Shown here in pieces: positions 25,101-36,480 of a stretch of DNA of 64,000 nt. The DNA is taken from the NCBI GenBank assembly GCA_040954595.2, contig CM082580.2, positions 9,114,001-9,178,000 of the forward strand. The letters run 5' to 3'. The notes below the pieces were generated by a model. It was not told where the DNA came from. It was given only the letters and a program-made list of their open reading frames with translations, and searched no databases. Origin of the DNA: Balanoglossus misakiensis. Its lineage: Eukaryota > Hemichordata. Each line of letters begins with the position of its first letter. The first letter of the stretch is position 1. The position numbers and the translations under genes were made by a program.

Positions 25101-28100
25101 TTTGTACACTTCTGCTTTTGTTGCCTTCATACATAGTGCTGAAGTCTACTTATGTGATCGCTGTCACGCTCTAATATATTGCTAACAAGTGAACTGTGCA
25201 GCTGTGCAGCGGCAGTACATCACAGCCCGCTGCCTCTTGCTGCAGAAAAATAGGAAGTAATGAAACATAGGCAAAAGGAAGTGACTTGCGTTCGTGTTTT
25301 CCGCATATTTGGCCAATCATGAAAACCCCCAGTACTATTTATTAGCAATGGGGAAATAGCAAAACTGTCATGGTTTGGTTTGTTCACACAAAGAAATCTG
25401 CCAATGAACCATATTTCACGTGATGTCTGTTTATTTCCTGGTCCCTGGAGATTTTTTCAGCTGTTCATACTGCAGTCCGCGACAACCAAGAGTTTTGTGA
25501 GAGACAAAAGGCTAAAAAGATGAGAGTACACGCGACCTGTCTGAATCTGTCGTACCATATTAAATCTTCTCTCATCTTCATTCCTGTGTGACATCATTAC
25601 TTGAAGGCTGTTTTAAGCTAGTCTAAGCCAGCTGTATTCCCCTTTTGTGAGGACAGTCACCGAAGCAGATTGCATAAAAGGGCATCTGTGCCTGGCTGGG
25701 TTCCATTTCATAAGATAACTGAGCAGTCCAAGCAATTTGCTGCAGGCTAGTTCGCGTCTTATTCTGTGCCGTGATTTTAGTCATCAGTATTTGTGCCAAC
25801 TGTGTTGATTACTTCGCATTCCCCCGAAAATGAAGTTTCTCAGAATTGCAATCTTCAACTGAGCTCGCGTGTGTGTTACGTGATTGGTGAAAAAAAAAAG
25901 TAATATTGTATTCTTCAGGGATTACGGCATTTTTGTAATCACAAGACAACACCTGAATAGGTACAGGTCTGGACAGTTGTCTCTCTGTTTGTAGCTAGAG
26001 GTGATATCCCCAGTGCATTTATGTGAACAGTGAAAAGACTTTTTTTAGCAAGATGTGTTTTTTGCCTATTTCATATACAGTGTCAAAGTTAATGACTGTG
26101 TCTCTTACTTAGAGTAAATGTAATAGAACCACTTCAAGTATATTGCTTCTGACTCTGTAAAAGGTTCATAAGTGAAAAAATAGCTTTATTCCCAGAATAC
26201 CAATCAGTCACCAATTGGGCATATCCACCTACATTGTACGGTTGAAAATGCCCTCTGATGGTGAAAGAGGACGTGTACAATGATTGATGTGACTGTAACA
26301 TGCACATGGCACTAACTCATTAGCTGATAAACACACACACTAGTTCAGTGGTACGTGTCCGCGAGTCAAACCTGTGTAAACGAATATCCAATGGAGAGAC
26401 TTCCAAAAACCAGAAAATCAATCATTGTCAATAAATAAATATATTGCCACATTGTACATTTTGTCACCAATAACATAATTTCAATTTTGTCACCAATAAC
26501 ATAATTTCAGGGTTGCAGATTATTTTCATTGATGCATGATGATTACATGCAATTATAAAAGTCATTTTTTTCATTTCAGGTTTTAGAATATGCATTCAGA
26601 GACTATGTACGGAATTGGTACAATGCAAAAGTTAGCGACCAGGAAGAGTTCCTGCATCACCTTAAACAGAGCGTACAGAGTGTTATTGTCTCGTTTTCCA
26701 ACAGGTAAGACAAGAAATTGATTGTCCAGAAGAAATTTAGATTTGATTCAAAGCATTGTGCAGGATACCTGTTTGTTTGATGGAAAGGTCATTGGGTTGG
26801 TTTTATTGAACTTATGGTAAGTATGTGATGCTTGGCTAAAAATAGCCATTTCGGTGGTATCATGAAAGTGAGAAGTAGATTACACATGTATGCTGATAGT
26901 ATTAACAGAATGAGTCACCATCCCGAATGACTGTAATTTCATTATACTGGCTCACCCTTATTGTAAAAGAGAAACTCGTGATTATCTCTGAGAAAAAAAT
27001 CAAAGGTATCGCTGCATATTCTCGAATTACTGTAAGCTATAAGCAAAGGATTTCAAGTGTTTGACACTGGTGGCGCTGTTGAAATAGCACATCTAGCCCA
27101 GATCACTTCGCTCTGTCTTTTCTTATCAGTCTGATTAATTTTCTCCTCTGAATTCTGCCACTTTCAGATCCAAAGAAGTGGAGTGGGTGCCGTACTTCAC
27201 CAGGCGACTGGTGGATGACTTTGCTTCCCACGTCAGACTCTTCAGAAATGCTCAAGAGAAACTCAACAAAGTACAACCAGTGGACGGTGGGTGAATAAAA
27301 TCCTTTGGGAGTGTGCGCTGTCCACAAATGATATGCTCAGCAATATTAACAACAATCATTTCCATTCCAATCCATTTTGTTGTTTACAGTAACATATGTA
27401 TGCATCACACTGATTTTGAATATAATCAGATTATTCCCTGTTGTTTTTCCCAGCAGATAATTCATTGCCATCATTGGAATCGATCTTCTTTGACTTAGAG
27501 GTTGAAATGGAAGAAAGCAAATGCCGAGATTTGCTTTGTTTATCCCCAGACAAAGAGGCTGGTGAGATGAAATGTTTTGCTTTTTGTTCTTTATTTGTAA
27601 CTTGGTTGTGTTTGTGCGAAAAAAATCATCTGATTCGTAGTTTGTGATGTTCTCTATGCAGTACTCTGTGTGTTACCATCCATTCCATGGGAGGCCAGCA
27701 ACAGCCATGCAATAGGACTTCCCTGTTTCTCAATAAAAACTCTTAAATTCGTCTCCCGTTTCAGAGTACCTGAGGGATGTGACCGAGATGCTTTTATTTC
27801 TGCTTCTGCCAGCGCACGATTTTTACAACAAGCCGTTTCGTTATTTATTGCGGGAAGTCATCGTGTTCGCCTTGCTGCGGCCAATGATAGACAGGATAAC
27901 TGAGCCAGATTACATCAATCAGACCATAATATGGATGGTGAGTCACTAGATAAACCTAGGTACTGGTTCAAAAAAACTGCCATATTGTAAGTTGATTTCT
28001 CACCCCTTGTGTGGTAGTAGAATTTCAGGAGACGAGTAGTGTACTCAGAGGAACATGCAGAATACATGTACGTGTAACATGCCATCCCTTTGATTCTGTC

Positions 28101-31100
28101 CTACTTAGTGTAAAGACCAGGCACCCGTGATCAGTGAGGGATTCCTAACAATAATCAAGCTGTCCAATAACATTGGCGAACTGGAGGCTGTCATCGAGAA
28201 ACTGGACCACGAAATCAGTGTGCTGAGATCAAGAGATTCAAGTTCTGATGGTGAGAAACGCTTAGAATGAACATAACATTGCATTTACTATTCTTGAGTT
28301 TACTTGTTCACCCAAATAAACTCCTAGACTGCCATGGGTTAACTTTTCCCCTCATCTCTCCTCAGATATTGACATCAAAATGCAGTTGAACAGCTTGCAA
28401 CATGTGAGGCGAGTTTCACTGGAAACTCTGCAGAGGCTGCTTGACGGAGAGCTGGACACAGCCATTGATGCAGTAAGTTTTAAGCAAAAAGACGATGGAA
28501 GGACTGAGTTAAAATCTAACTTGGATGTGTGTGTTGGCAAGCTAGAATGTGTACATGTAGAACATGAACTTGCCAATGAGTAGGAACAATTGCATTAAAT
28601 GCAAATATATGAACTCACTGTCATAAGCTCATCATTTTGCTAGCATATTAATGTACCAGTATATCTTTCTAATCCAGGGTGCTGAGATGTTGACACCGTT
28701 GCAAGATCAGAATCTCTATTCCTTGCCGCTGGATGTTGTTCTTGTCAATAACGTGGCTCTCTCATACTTCATAGGTGAGCATTGCCTTGCCAGAGAGTGA
28801 TTTCTTCTGCTCCGTAAAACGTATTTCAAGTGATTGCAGACTTTTGATTGTTTGAATGTGCATCGTACAGACCAATTCATCTGGCTTTATATACATATGA
28901 TAAGATCAAGTCTGCATATCTAGAATGCCGTGTGCAATAAAGAAAATATAATTAGCGATGATATTTCAATGTTTGCAGATTTTATGGGACAGAGAGGAGG
29001 TCAAGGCTACCTGTTTTTCTGGCTGACGATCGAGTCTTACAAAGTGATGGCTGAACAGCAGTTATCAGCGTACCATTTACAGAAAGTACAATCGCAAGAG
29101 GCGGCCGACATGTTCGGGGGACCGGATCCTGAAATGCTACGAGCGGCAGCGCTTAATATATTTGAACAGTACTTAGCTGACGACGTAAGTGTAAACGTGT
29201 CCTTTGATTTTCAAAGATGTTTGGCTTGGCATATAAAATGTGGAATGATCATGTGAACAAAATCAACAGAAACTAAAGAAAAATTCATGGTTTTTTTTTG
29301 CAGGCTTCCCATGGAATTCATGTCGATGAACAACTTGTGAAGAAAACTTACCAAAAAATAAAAAATGACCCTCCCACAGAATGTGTTTTTGACGATGTCC
29401 AGAGAAAGGTAATGTAAGACTGGTCTTTATGCAGATCCATATCAGAAAGACACATTTTTCAAGCCAAATATTACAAAGAGGTTTTCACTTGTGTAATTCG
29501 GGACATAGAACCTAGGAGTTTTGAGCATTGGTGGATATGTTTTTGCTCTGTTTCTCAAGTTGTGCTCATTTGTGAGGCATATGTAGTCTACTGCCATTGG
29601 AGTAAACTCTCACTCTTTGTCTGGTAGGTTTATGAGATTCTACAAGGAGAGCAGTACTTTCCAGCGTTCAAACAGACATCACTGTATGTCAAGTGTCTTG
29701 CGGAGTTGGATCTGTTGAAAGACGAGAGTCCGAAGATCGACGAGAGACCAATGTCACTTCATTCCGCGGATTCTTCTCCAACAAACAGTTTACAAGGGGT
29801 ATGTTACTTCACGAGAGAGAGAGATGTCTTTTTGTGGCCCTGTTTTGTGTATTTGTCTCTAGAGAGACTAGTGCAATGTACATCATTCACTGTGTGCAAG
29901 TCTGGATAGTTCAGTGAAAGTTACCAGGGTATACTGTATCCCACCTTCATTTCTTTCTTTCTTTCTTCCTTTCTTTGTTCACTTGCAGTCAACAGAAGAT
30001 CTCTTGTCTTCATCAGTAGAAGAAGGGACCATGTCAGACCTGATGACTAATTCACACTACTCAGTAAAAGCAACTATTACAAACACAGGTACAGTATACC
30101 AGATACAGCTACTTGTACAGTGTTATAACAATATAACAATACAATGCAATACAGTAATACAATACAAAACAATACATGTTCCATTTGAAAGACACAATAA
30201 CCAGTATTATTACAAAGTGATCATGTTGGCATTTACCCTTCACATATTTGTCAAATTTCAGCCATTGTGAAAGAGTCGGCCAAATCCTATGGTGTGTACA
30301 GCATCCATGTGGAACGCACCAATGCAGACAGTACAGAGGAAGTCTGGGATGTGTACAGGAGATACAGTGACTTCCACGATTTACATATGGTACTCAAAGA
30401 GAAATTCGAGTCCCTCTTCGGTCTGAGTTTGCCCGGCAAGAAGGCGTTCAACAATACCAGTAAGAGTTTCCTTGAGAAAAGAACAAAGCAACTTAATTCC
30501 TACTTACAGGTAAGCTTAGCTGTACTCTGTGTGACACAGTCATTCACCACACTCTACCATGTTTACTTCATGTTGATAACTTTTCCACTAAAATTTCCAC
30601 TGTTGTGATTACACTTACCACAGACCTTGCTGTGCCACGACGTACTGACTAACAACCCGGGTATGCTGGGAGTTCTGGTGCACTTCTTGGAACCGGGTGT
30701 ATACAACAAGGGCAAAGGTCAATTTGCCCGCAAGGTGAGTCAAACTGTTGTTGAGATCAAGGCTTGTTGGTTCAAGCAGAGATTACTTTCCTGTAAATGC
30801 AGTGTGTTTGTTTCTTAAAAAAAATAATTGCACGTATATTATATGTTTTGTTATGAAGATGGACACCTTGGTCAACCCTTTGAAGAATTCAGTACGGAAT
30901 GTGGCGCACACTGTGAAATCAGTACCTGGTAACATTGTCGATGGGATGGTGCAGATGACAGACGAATTCAATAAAATGTCCGACAGAATGACTGACAGTT
31001 TCACCAAGATCTTCAAGGTAAAGTTAAATTGATTTCTGTCTGCATTACTTTGCATTTTATTGACTAGGAGTATCTTCAAGCAAGATTTGAACAAGATCTG

Positions 31101-32862
31101 ATTTTATTAACAATTGCTTTGATAGGCAAGATATTTGTATTCTGTATTTTGGGAACACTATTAAAGTATCAACGCTGAAGTCACAGTTTTCTTTGCGTTT
31201 TATTTCTTGCACAGGGCAATCAAAGGGAAGGGTTCCTGGAAACAGAAAAAGTCTCAGCTAATATTGGAGCTGATGTGAGTATGAATTTCTAATTTATGAA
31301 GGGGTTCATTCAATAGAGCAAAAGTGGTTTCCTTTAAAAAAAAATGTTACTGTGTTAATATTAAAAGTGTACAGTGTGAATTTTATAACAAAGCATTGTC
31401 TTATTGTTATCCTGTCCAGGAGGAAGATAACATTCCACTCAGAATCATGCTGTTACTTCTGGACGAAGTCTTTGACCTGAAAAGTCGCGATCAGTGGCTT
31501 AGACGACGTATGATTGCCTTGCTGAGACAGTTCATCAAGGCAGCATTTGGTAACATGATCAATACGTAAGTTACGAAAAGTCAACTAACCACCAGAGAAT
31601 TTGAAGTCATCCCTTTCTATTTTCAATAGACTGTGTCGTTAAAAATGAAAACTAACATGACAGTGGGTGAATTGAGTTTGTTTCTTTTCTCTGCAGGAAA
31701 ATTGTCGACTACGTGGCATATACTACATCAGCTGAGCAAGTGGCTGAATATGTCAAGTTATTCAGGTTTGTGCTAAACTAATCCAAGTAGTTGAAAATGT
31801 TGTTGGTAGAAGTAAATACTGAAACAAAAGATTTGCATGACCAGCATTGTAATTGTATTTGGGTCAAAATAATGAAACTGTGTTCAACACTTTTGTTTTG
31901 ATTTATGACATATCATATCGCAACTGAAGACTTTTCTGTGTTTATACAGAGATTCATTTTGGCCGGATGGCATTGAAGCAGATTCTGCACCAGAGAGAGA
32001 CAACATGACCAAGATGAGGACAAGGGTCATCGCTAAAACAAAACTTATAACCAGCATGCCAGGTAGGCATCTCATCCCACAGATAACTAGGGGGTCCCAT
32101 GACCCCTGGATGACCTTACATCCTGGTATTTCCAATGGTATGACGTTGCCCAAATTGAAGGTGGTAAAAATCGACCCCGTTTTATCTTCTTAGGCAATGA
32201 TAGACTTTATTTCTGTTAAATTACCTTTGCTTTTTTTCTTGATCAAAGCCTTGGTAATTTGTCTGTTTTGACTTTTTTTTAAAAATTGTTCTGTGTGCTT
32301 TCTTTTAGATGAACTGAAGAATTTCATTGGAGCTGAAACAACCAAGAAAGGAATTCTACGGGTGTTTGAAATGTTGCAACACCAAAAACTCAACAAGAGA
32401 CTCGTGTACGTGTTTTTTGAAGGAATGCTAGAGACCCTATTCCCCGATAATAACTTTGGCAGCATCTTCACCAAGTTGCATTCGCAGTCCGACCGTCTCC
32501 GGAACAAGCCCCCACCGGCAGCGGCGGCGGCGAGGCGCCCCGGAACGAGGAAAAGGGGCGTCCTCGAGCGGGGGAACTCGCACAGGAAGAGCGTTCTGCA
32601 AAGGACTGACTCTCAGCACAAACGGAATAAACTGGAGAGGACAGACACGCAGCAGAGGAGAAACAGACTGGAGCGAAGTGACTCGGCCGGCAGACTGCCG
32701 AAACTCGAAAGGAGCGACTCGCAGACCAAACTGAAAGCGGCGAATTCGGCTCAGAGGAAAACGTTGGAAAAGTCTCTGAGCAGCAGTCAGTGCGACGGAG
32801 CAAGCAGCAACAATAGAGTACCGAGTCTGTCGAGGCATAACTCAGAGAGCCTGCTTTCGTAG
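16186..32862 (+). CDS. SNX13: Sorting nexin 13 (TM-PXA-RGS-PX-nexin C)
   Basis: Coding exons: 16186-16188, 18200-18312, 18768-18873, 21138-21227, 26580-26704, 27168-27286, 27454-27561 (or from 27457), 27765-27937, 28109-28250, 28366-28472, 28678-28774, 28979-29184, 29304-29408, 29628-29798, 29989-30088, 30262-30509, 30624-30734, 30859-31017, 31215-31274, 31420-31565, 31697-31765, 31950-32062, 32309-32862. They total 3225 nt, 1074 aa. An N-terminal hydrophobic region (residues about 9-48) anchors it in the ER. PXA spans about 95-285 (RLSGANIIDEPLQE at its start), RGS about 388-535 (FFWLTIESYK), PX about 575-705 with RRYSDF at 621-626 for phosphoinositide binding, and nexin C about 785-905. Family knowledge: SNX13 tethers ER to endolysosomes or lipid droplets, and its RGS domain has been linked to Galpha-s. 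The vertebrate protein is about 960 aa; the excess here is a basic Ser-rich tail (residues 945-1074). The start is chosen because M-DEVKTYGWG aligns with the vertebrate N-terminus. Confidence in identity is very high; the first exon is less certain. Confidence 0.93.
17319..17414 (+). CDS. Possible alternative SNX13 exon
   Basis: AG before 17319 and a CAG|GTAAGA donor after 17414 enclose 32 open codons, phase 0 at both ends, so it could be inserted in frame between the SNX13 start codon and the DEVKTYGWG exon. It also carries its own ATG at 17340, so it could instead be an alternative first exon (MVKVSQYDKILFRI and on). The donor is good, but the acceptor lacks a pyrimidine tract, which favours a first exon or a false positive. 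No similarity to known SNX13 N-termini. Confidence 0.3.
22809..22824. repeat. C16 homopolymer in SNX13 intron
   Basis: Sixteen consecutive C followed by TCTCT, in the long intron between the exons at 21138 and 26580. Confidence 0.9.
23653..23687. promoter_or_regulatory. Paired RFX X-box-like motifs
   Basis: GTCACCATGGCAAC (23653-23666) is a near-ideal imperfect-palindrome X-box, followed 21 bp later, start to start, by GTTGCCAGGGAAAC (23674-23687). Both sit in the 5.4-kb SNX13 intron. Further partial matches in the same intron are at 24372-24385, 24785-24798 and about 25022-25035. RFX factors bind such sites as dimers. A role as an intronic enhancer is inference. Confidence 0.5.
26458..26510. 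repeat. 26-bp tandem duplication
   Basis: TTTTGTCACCAATAACATAA and the bases after it occur twice head to tail, about 70 bp upstream of the SNX13 exon at 26580. The second copy ends in TTTCAG, which looks like a splice acceptor, but the reading frame and family alignment support the acceptor at 26578-26579. Confidence 0.85.
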
Positions 32863-35800
32863 GGGTGCTGTAGGCAGATGTCTGTCTTTCCCCGCGTCAC
32901 TAGACTGGGTACAGATTTACAAAACAGATCACAGAAGACTTATCGCGTATATCTGTCCGCCTTTTGTCATCAGTAATTCTGACTGGAGTTCTGTTCTCTG
33001 AAACTGATTCATTGGTTTTTAGAAACAGCGGGTCTGACAGGAGATGGTGCGGTCATATGTGGGCTCTTTGTGAGGAGAGGAAACAGAGGGTTAGGAATTT
33101 CAGCCAAGACAAAGGCTGGTGTGTCACGTTCATTGAAGGAAACTTGAAAGGGTGAGGAAATCTGAAGAGCAGCTGACACAAAAATAAACAAGTTTACAGT
33201 TGTACATTGTGTGTGGTTGGTGCAGTACATTTGACGGTTGTCTTTTACGTGGTGCCAAAGAAAAAAGAATGAGGAGTATAATTTAGAAACTTGAAGTGCC
33301 ATTTGATCCCCCCCCCCCCCCCCCCACGAGATGAATGTAAAGCCTGGTGTTCTTCCGATATGACCCGTATTTCTCACAAGTACCATGGTGTTTCTCAGTT
33401 GCAAGTAGAATGCGAAGGTGGCTGAAATATCCGCGAAGTTCTGGAAAAAATGTCTGTCGGGCAGCCGTACAGTACTTGCATCTCCATGTTGCTGTTCAGG
33501 GACAAATGCCTTGAGACAAAATGAATGTCAGCCGATGTGTATTGGGATAGAGGAAGTTTAGACGATAGAAGACTGTGTTGTCAAGAAGTCTGTGATAGGT
33601 TGTCTGAGTGCGACAAATTATGTGACTGACATTGGAGTCAAAGGTCAAAGATACTAGCGTCTGAAAGTATATTCTGTGAAGTCAGTGTATTCAATGTTGT
33701 GTCGAGCAATATTATAAAAATAATGATAAATGATTCGGATATATAAAATGTACTAGTATGAAACACTACTTTTAATAGCTGGTATATAAATTATAGTGAA
33801 CACATTGATGTTGAAATGTGACATATAAAACACTGGTATTGTACAATATATCCAGTTTTTAAAATCAAATCCATTGTTCATCGACCATCAAGCAATATGA
33901 CACCCAGTGGTACTGACATCAGTGTCATGTGAAGCCAGCAACATTGATGTCCTCGGTAGTGGCAAATGATTGAATTTGACTTCGTCGATATCAAACATCT
34001 CCAGATTCTGACATATACTCCTATATAGTCACCCACACATACATAACAACATCACTTCACCCAACACCGTATGATAGATTTTAAACACTATGCAGGGGTG
34101 AAGACCACACAGTGGAATGAACACAGTATTTCAGACAGTGGTAGCTAATCGAGAATACCGTAGTAAAGAAAACTAGTAAGTTATTTGCGGAGAAGTTCAG
34201 CTGAATATACCTATAAAGAGTCTTAAGTCGGTAAACAATGTAGAGTTAAAACACATAGAATCTGTATACTTTGAAACCTTGCAGCAAATCAAATTTTTCA
34301 ACTGTAGAAATCCCAAACAGGTCTTCTTAGTTAAACGTGCCCACCAGCAAAACCGCATGCAGATTTCAGGGAATTGACTGAGGGATGCCCCAAAATGTAT
34401 GTTTTCTGATTTAGAAGTTGTGGCTTTTCAGGGGAATTTTTGCAGTGGTATTCTTGCGCAGTCGTCAGTATTTTGATATCATCCCAGACCTTCCCGTTTA
34501 TTCAGAGAGTGCGGAGTGACACTGTAGGTGTCAGGTCACAGTGCCCTTGTCACAAAGCAATAAAAAAAATGGTTAACTCTGATAGAAATCATCCTGAATG
34601 TTAATTGACATTTACATGTGAAAGTTAATTGACACTACATATGTTTGTGTTAGATGTGGGGTTTCTTGCAGATTAGGCCTGTAGATGGTAGTTGAAAGTG
34701 TTTATTTGTGAACCGTGGGTTCTGTGCCTTAGACAAGAGATATTAAAGGGATGGTGTTATTTTAATTTTTTCACATATATCCATAGTCTCTAACCATGAT
34801 TGTGTTGACACTGTCACTGTAAAACAAAAAAATATTAATGTTGCATGTAGAATAATTTCCTTCTTTGGCTTCAGGCTGGGTTTTCGTGACAACATCATGT
34901 AGGTAGTAATGATAAGTAACTTTAAAGAAAAAGAAAAGAAAAGTCTCTTTGTCTTCTATGTGGTAGCTGCTGTGCTAAACTGAAACTTTCCCTGCATTCT
35001 TGTTTGTCAACTGGTTTTTATTGAAGTGTTTCTGAAACAATCTCCATTTTGGAAAGTGACCTTATCAGAGTACATAGTCGTCCTTTTTCACCGTCGGGTA
35101 CACAGTTCTGTCTCCAGTGTTGTTAGTATTGTCACTGTTCACATCAATGTAGAATGATGACGTCAGGAACTGTATGATTGTATACATAATTTGTCATCTA
35201 GCTTTTTGTTCAAAAAGAATGAGGTACATGTAGACCTTTTGAGTGGTTGGATTTTTTTCTGAAAGGCATTTTGAGTCCTTTTTTTTCATTTACAGCTTGT
35301 GATTTCTTTGTTTTCATGATACTGACTGATATTTGTTTGCTGCTGTGATGCATTGTTGATGAATTTAACTCCTGTTCTGTTTGTACATAGAGTATCCTAT
35401 ATGCCAGTATTGACGTGGAAATCTTATTTCACTTTTGCATGTCTGATGAACGTAGCCGGGGGCACATTCAATTAGGCTGAAGTTTGCCGCAAGTCATAAG
35501 CACTGTACATGCACCCTTTGACTTCACTGTTGGACCACGACTGCAGTCCCCAAATTTGTGGTGAAGCTAGTTGTTGATCACTATATTTTGCAATATTTTA
35601 TTAATATAAGTATGAAAATGTCCAGGCTAGTTTGAAATTTTTTTTGATCATTTACAATCTAATTATACTTCATTCCATGTTTTAGGTTTTTTTCTGCATC
35701 CAGTGACAAGCAATGATACATAGTTTTAATTGTACACACAACGTATTTGAGTAATACATCGAGTGTGCAAGGTATTGTAACTGAAAACTCCTGTATATCA

Positions 35801-36480
35801 GGCCTGGCAGAAACTACTGTGCAGAATGAAAAACAAATATTATTCCCCCCCCCCCCCCCCTCCCAAACAATTGTTTTTCAACACGAGGCTGATTTGGTGC
35901 AGGTATAGTTGCAGGCTGCAACATACTTGTTTAGAACAGGGTTTTCTTTTCATCTCTTTTGTTGACAGATTATCTCTTTTGCTCAAGAAACTTGATCAGA
36001 CTGTTAAATTTTAAGTTTATGGTGTACATAGAGTATTCATTCATATTTTATTGCAATATGTTTTTTTGGATGTATCGCACAGACTTATGTGACAACAACA
36101 GTAAATTTTGTACATAACGAAATGGAGAGATACCAGCTTAGTTTTTCAGCATGAAATTGACAACCATTGTGGATGAGCCAATGGGTGCGTTTGCTTTTGT
36201 CACATGACACTCACATGACTATCATGTTCACACCACTTTAGAGTACCCCAGCTTCATAAAACTCATAGTATTTTTATTTCAGTGCTTGAGTGTATTCGGA
36301 GCCTTCGAGAAATGTACAGTGTGTCTCTCGGAGTTTCCGAGTTCGGGGTTGAGATGTATAAAAAGAGTATTGGTTGTGATTGGACCAAATAAAATGCACA
36401 TGATGGTATATTGGAGATCAGAGTGTGTTGTTGTTTACTGTTCACAGACGACAAAAACCCATTCTGAAGTGTGAAATAAG
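32863..36480 (+). other. SNX13: SNX13 3' UTR and downstream spacer
   Basis: No supportable exon. A canonical AATAAA at 33183-33188 is followed about 20 bp later by a GT-rich run (GTGTGTGGTTGGTG), so a 3' UTR of about 340 nt is likely. A second AATAAA at 36388-36393, also followed by GT-rich sequence, could give a UTR of about 3.5 kb. Homopolymer C tracts lie at 33308-33325 (18 C) and 35845-35860 (16 C). The LINE begins immediately to the right. Confidence 0.5.
33183..33188 (+). terminator. Likely SNX13 poly(A) signal
   Basis: AATAAA followed at the usual distance by a GT-rich downstream element. A second candidate is at 36388. Confidence 0.55.

Noticed and set aside
32437-32838. 133-codon minus-strand frame opposite the SNX13 last exon
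   Set aside because: Antisense shadow of the Arg/Ser-rich repeat tail; the plus strand is clearly the coding strand.
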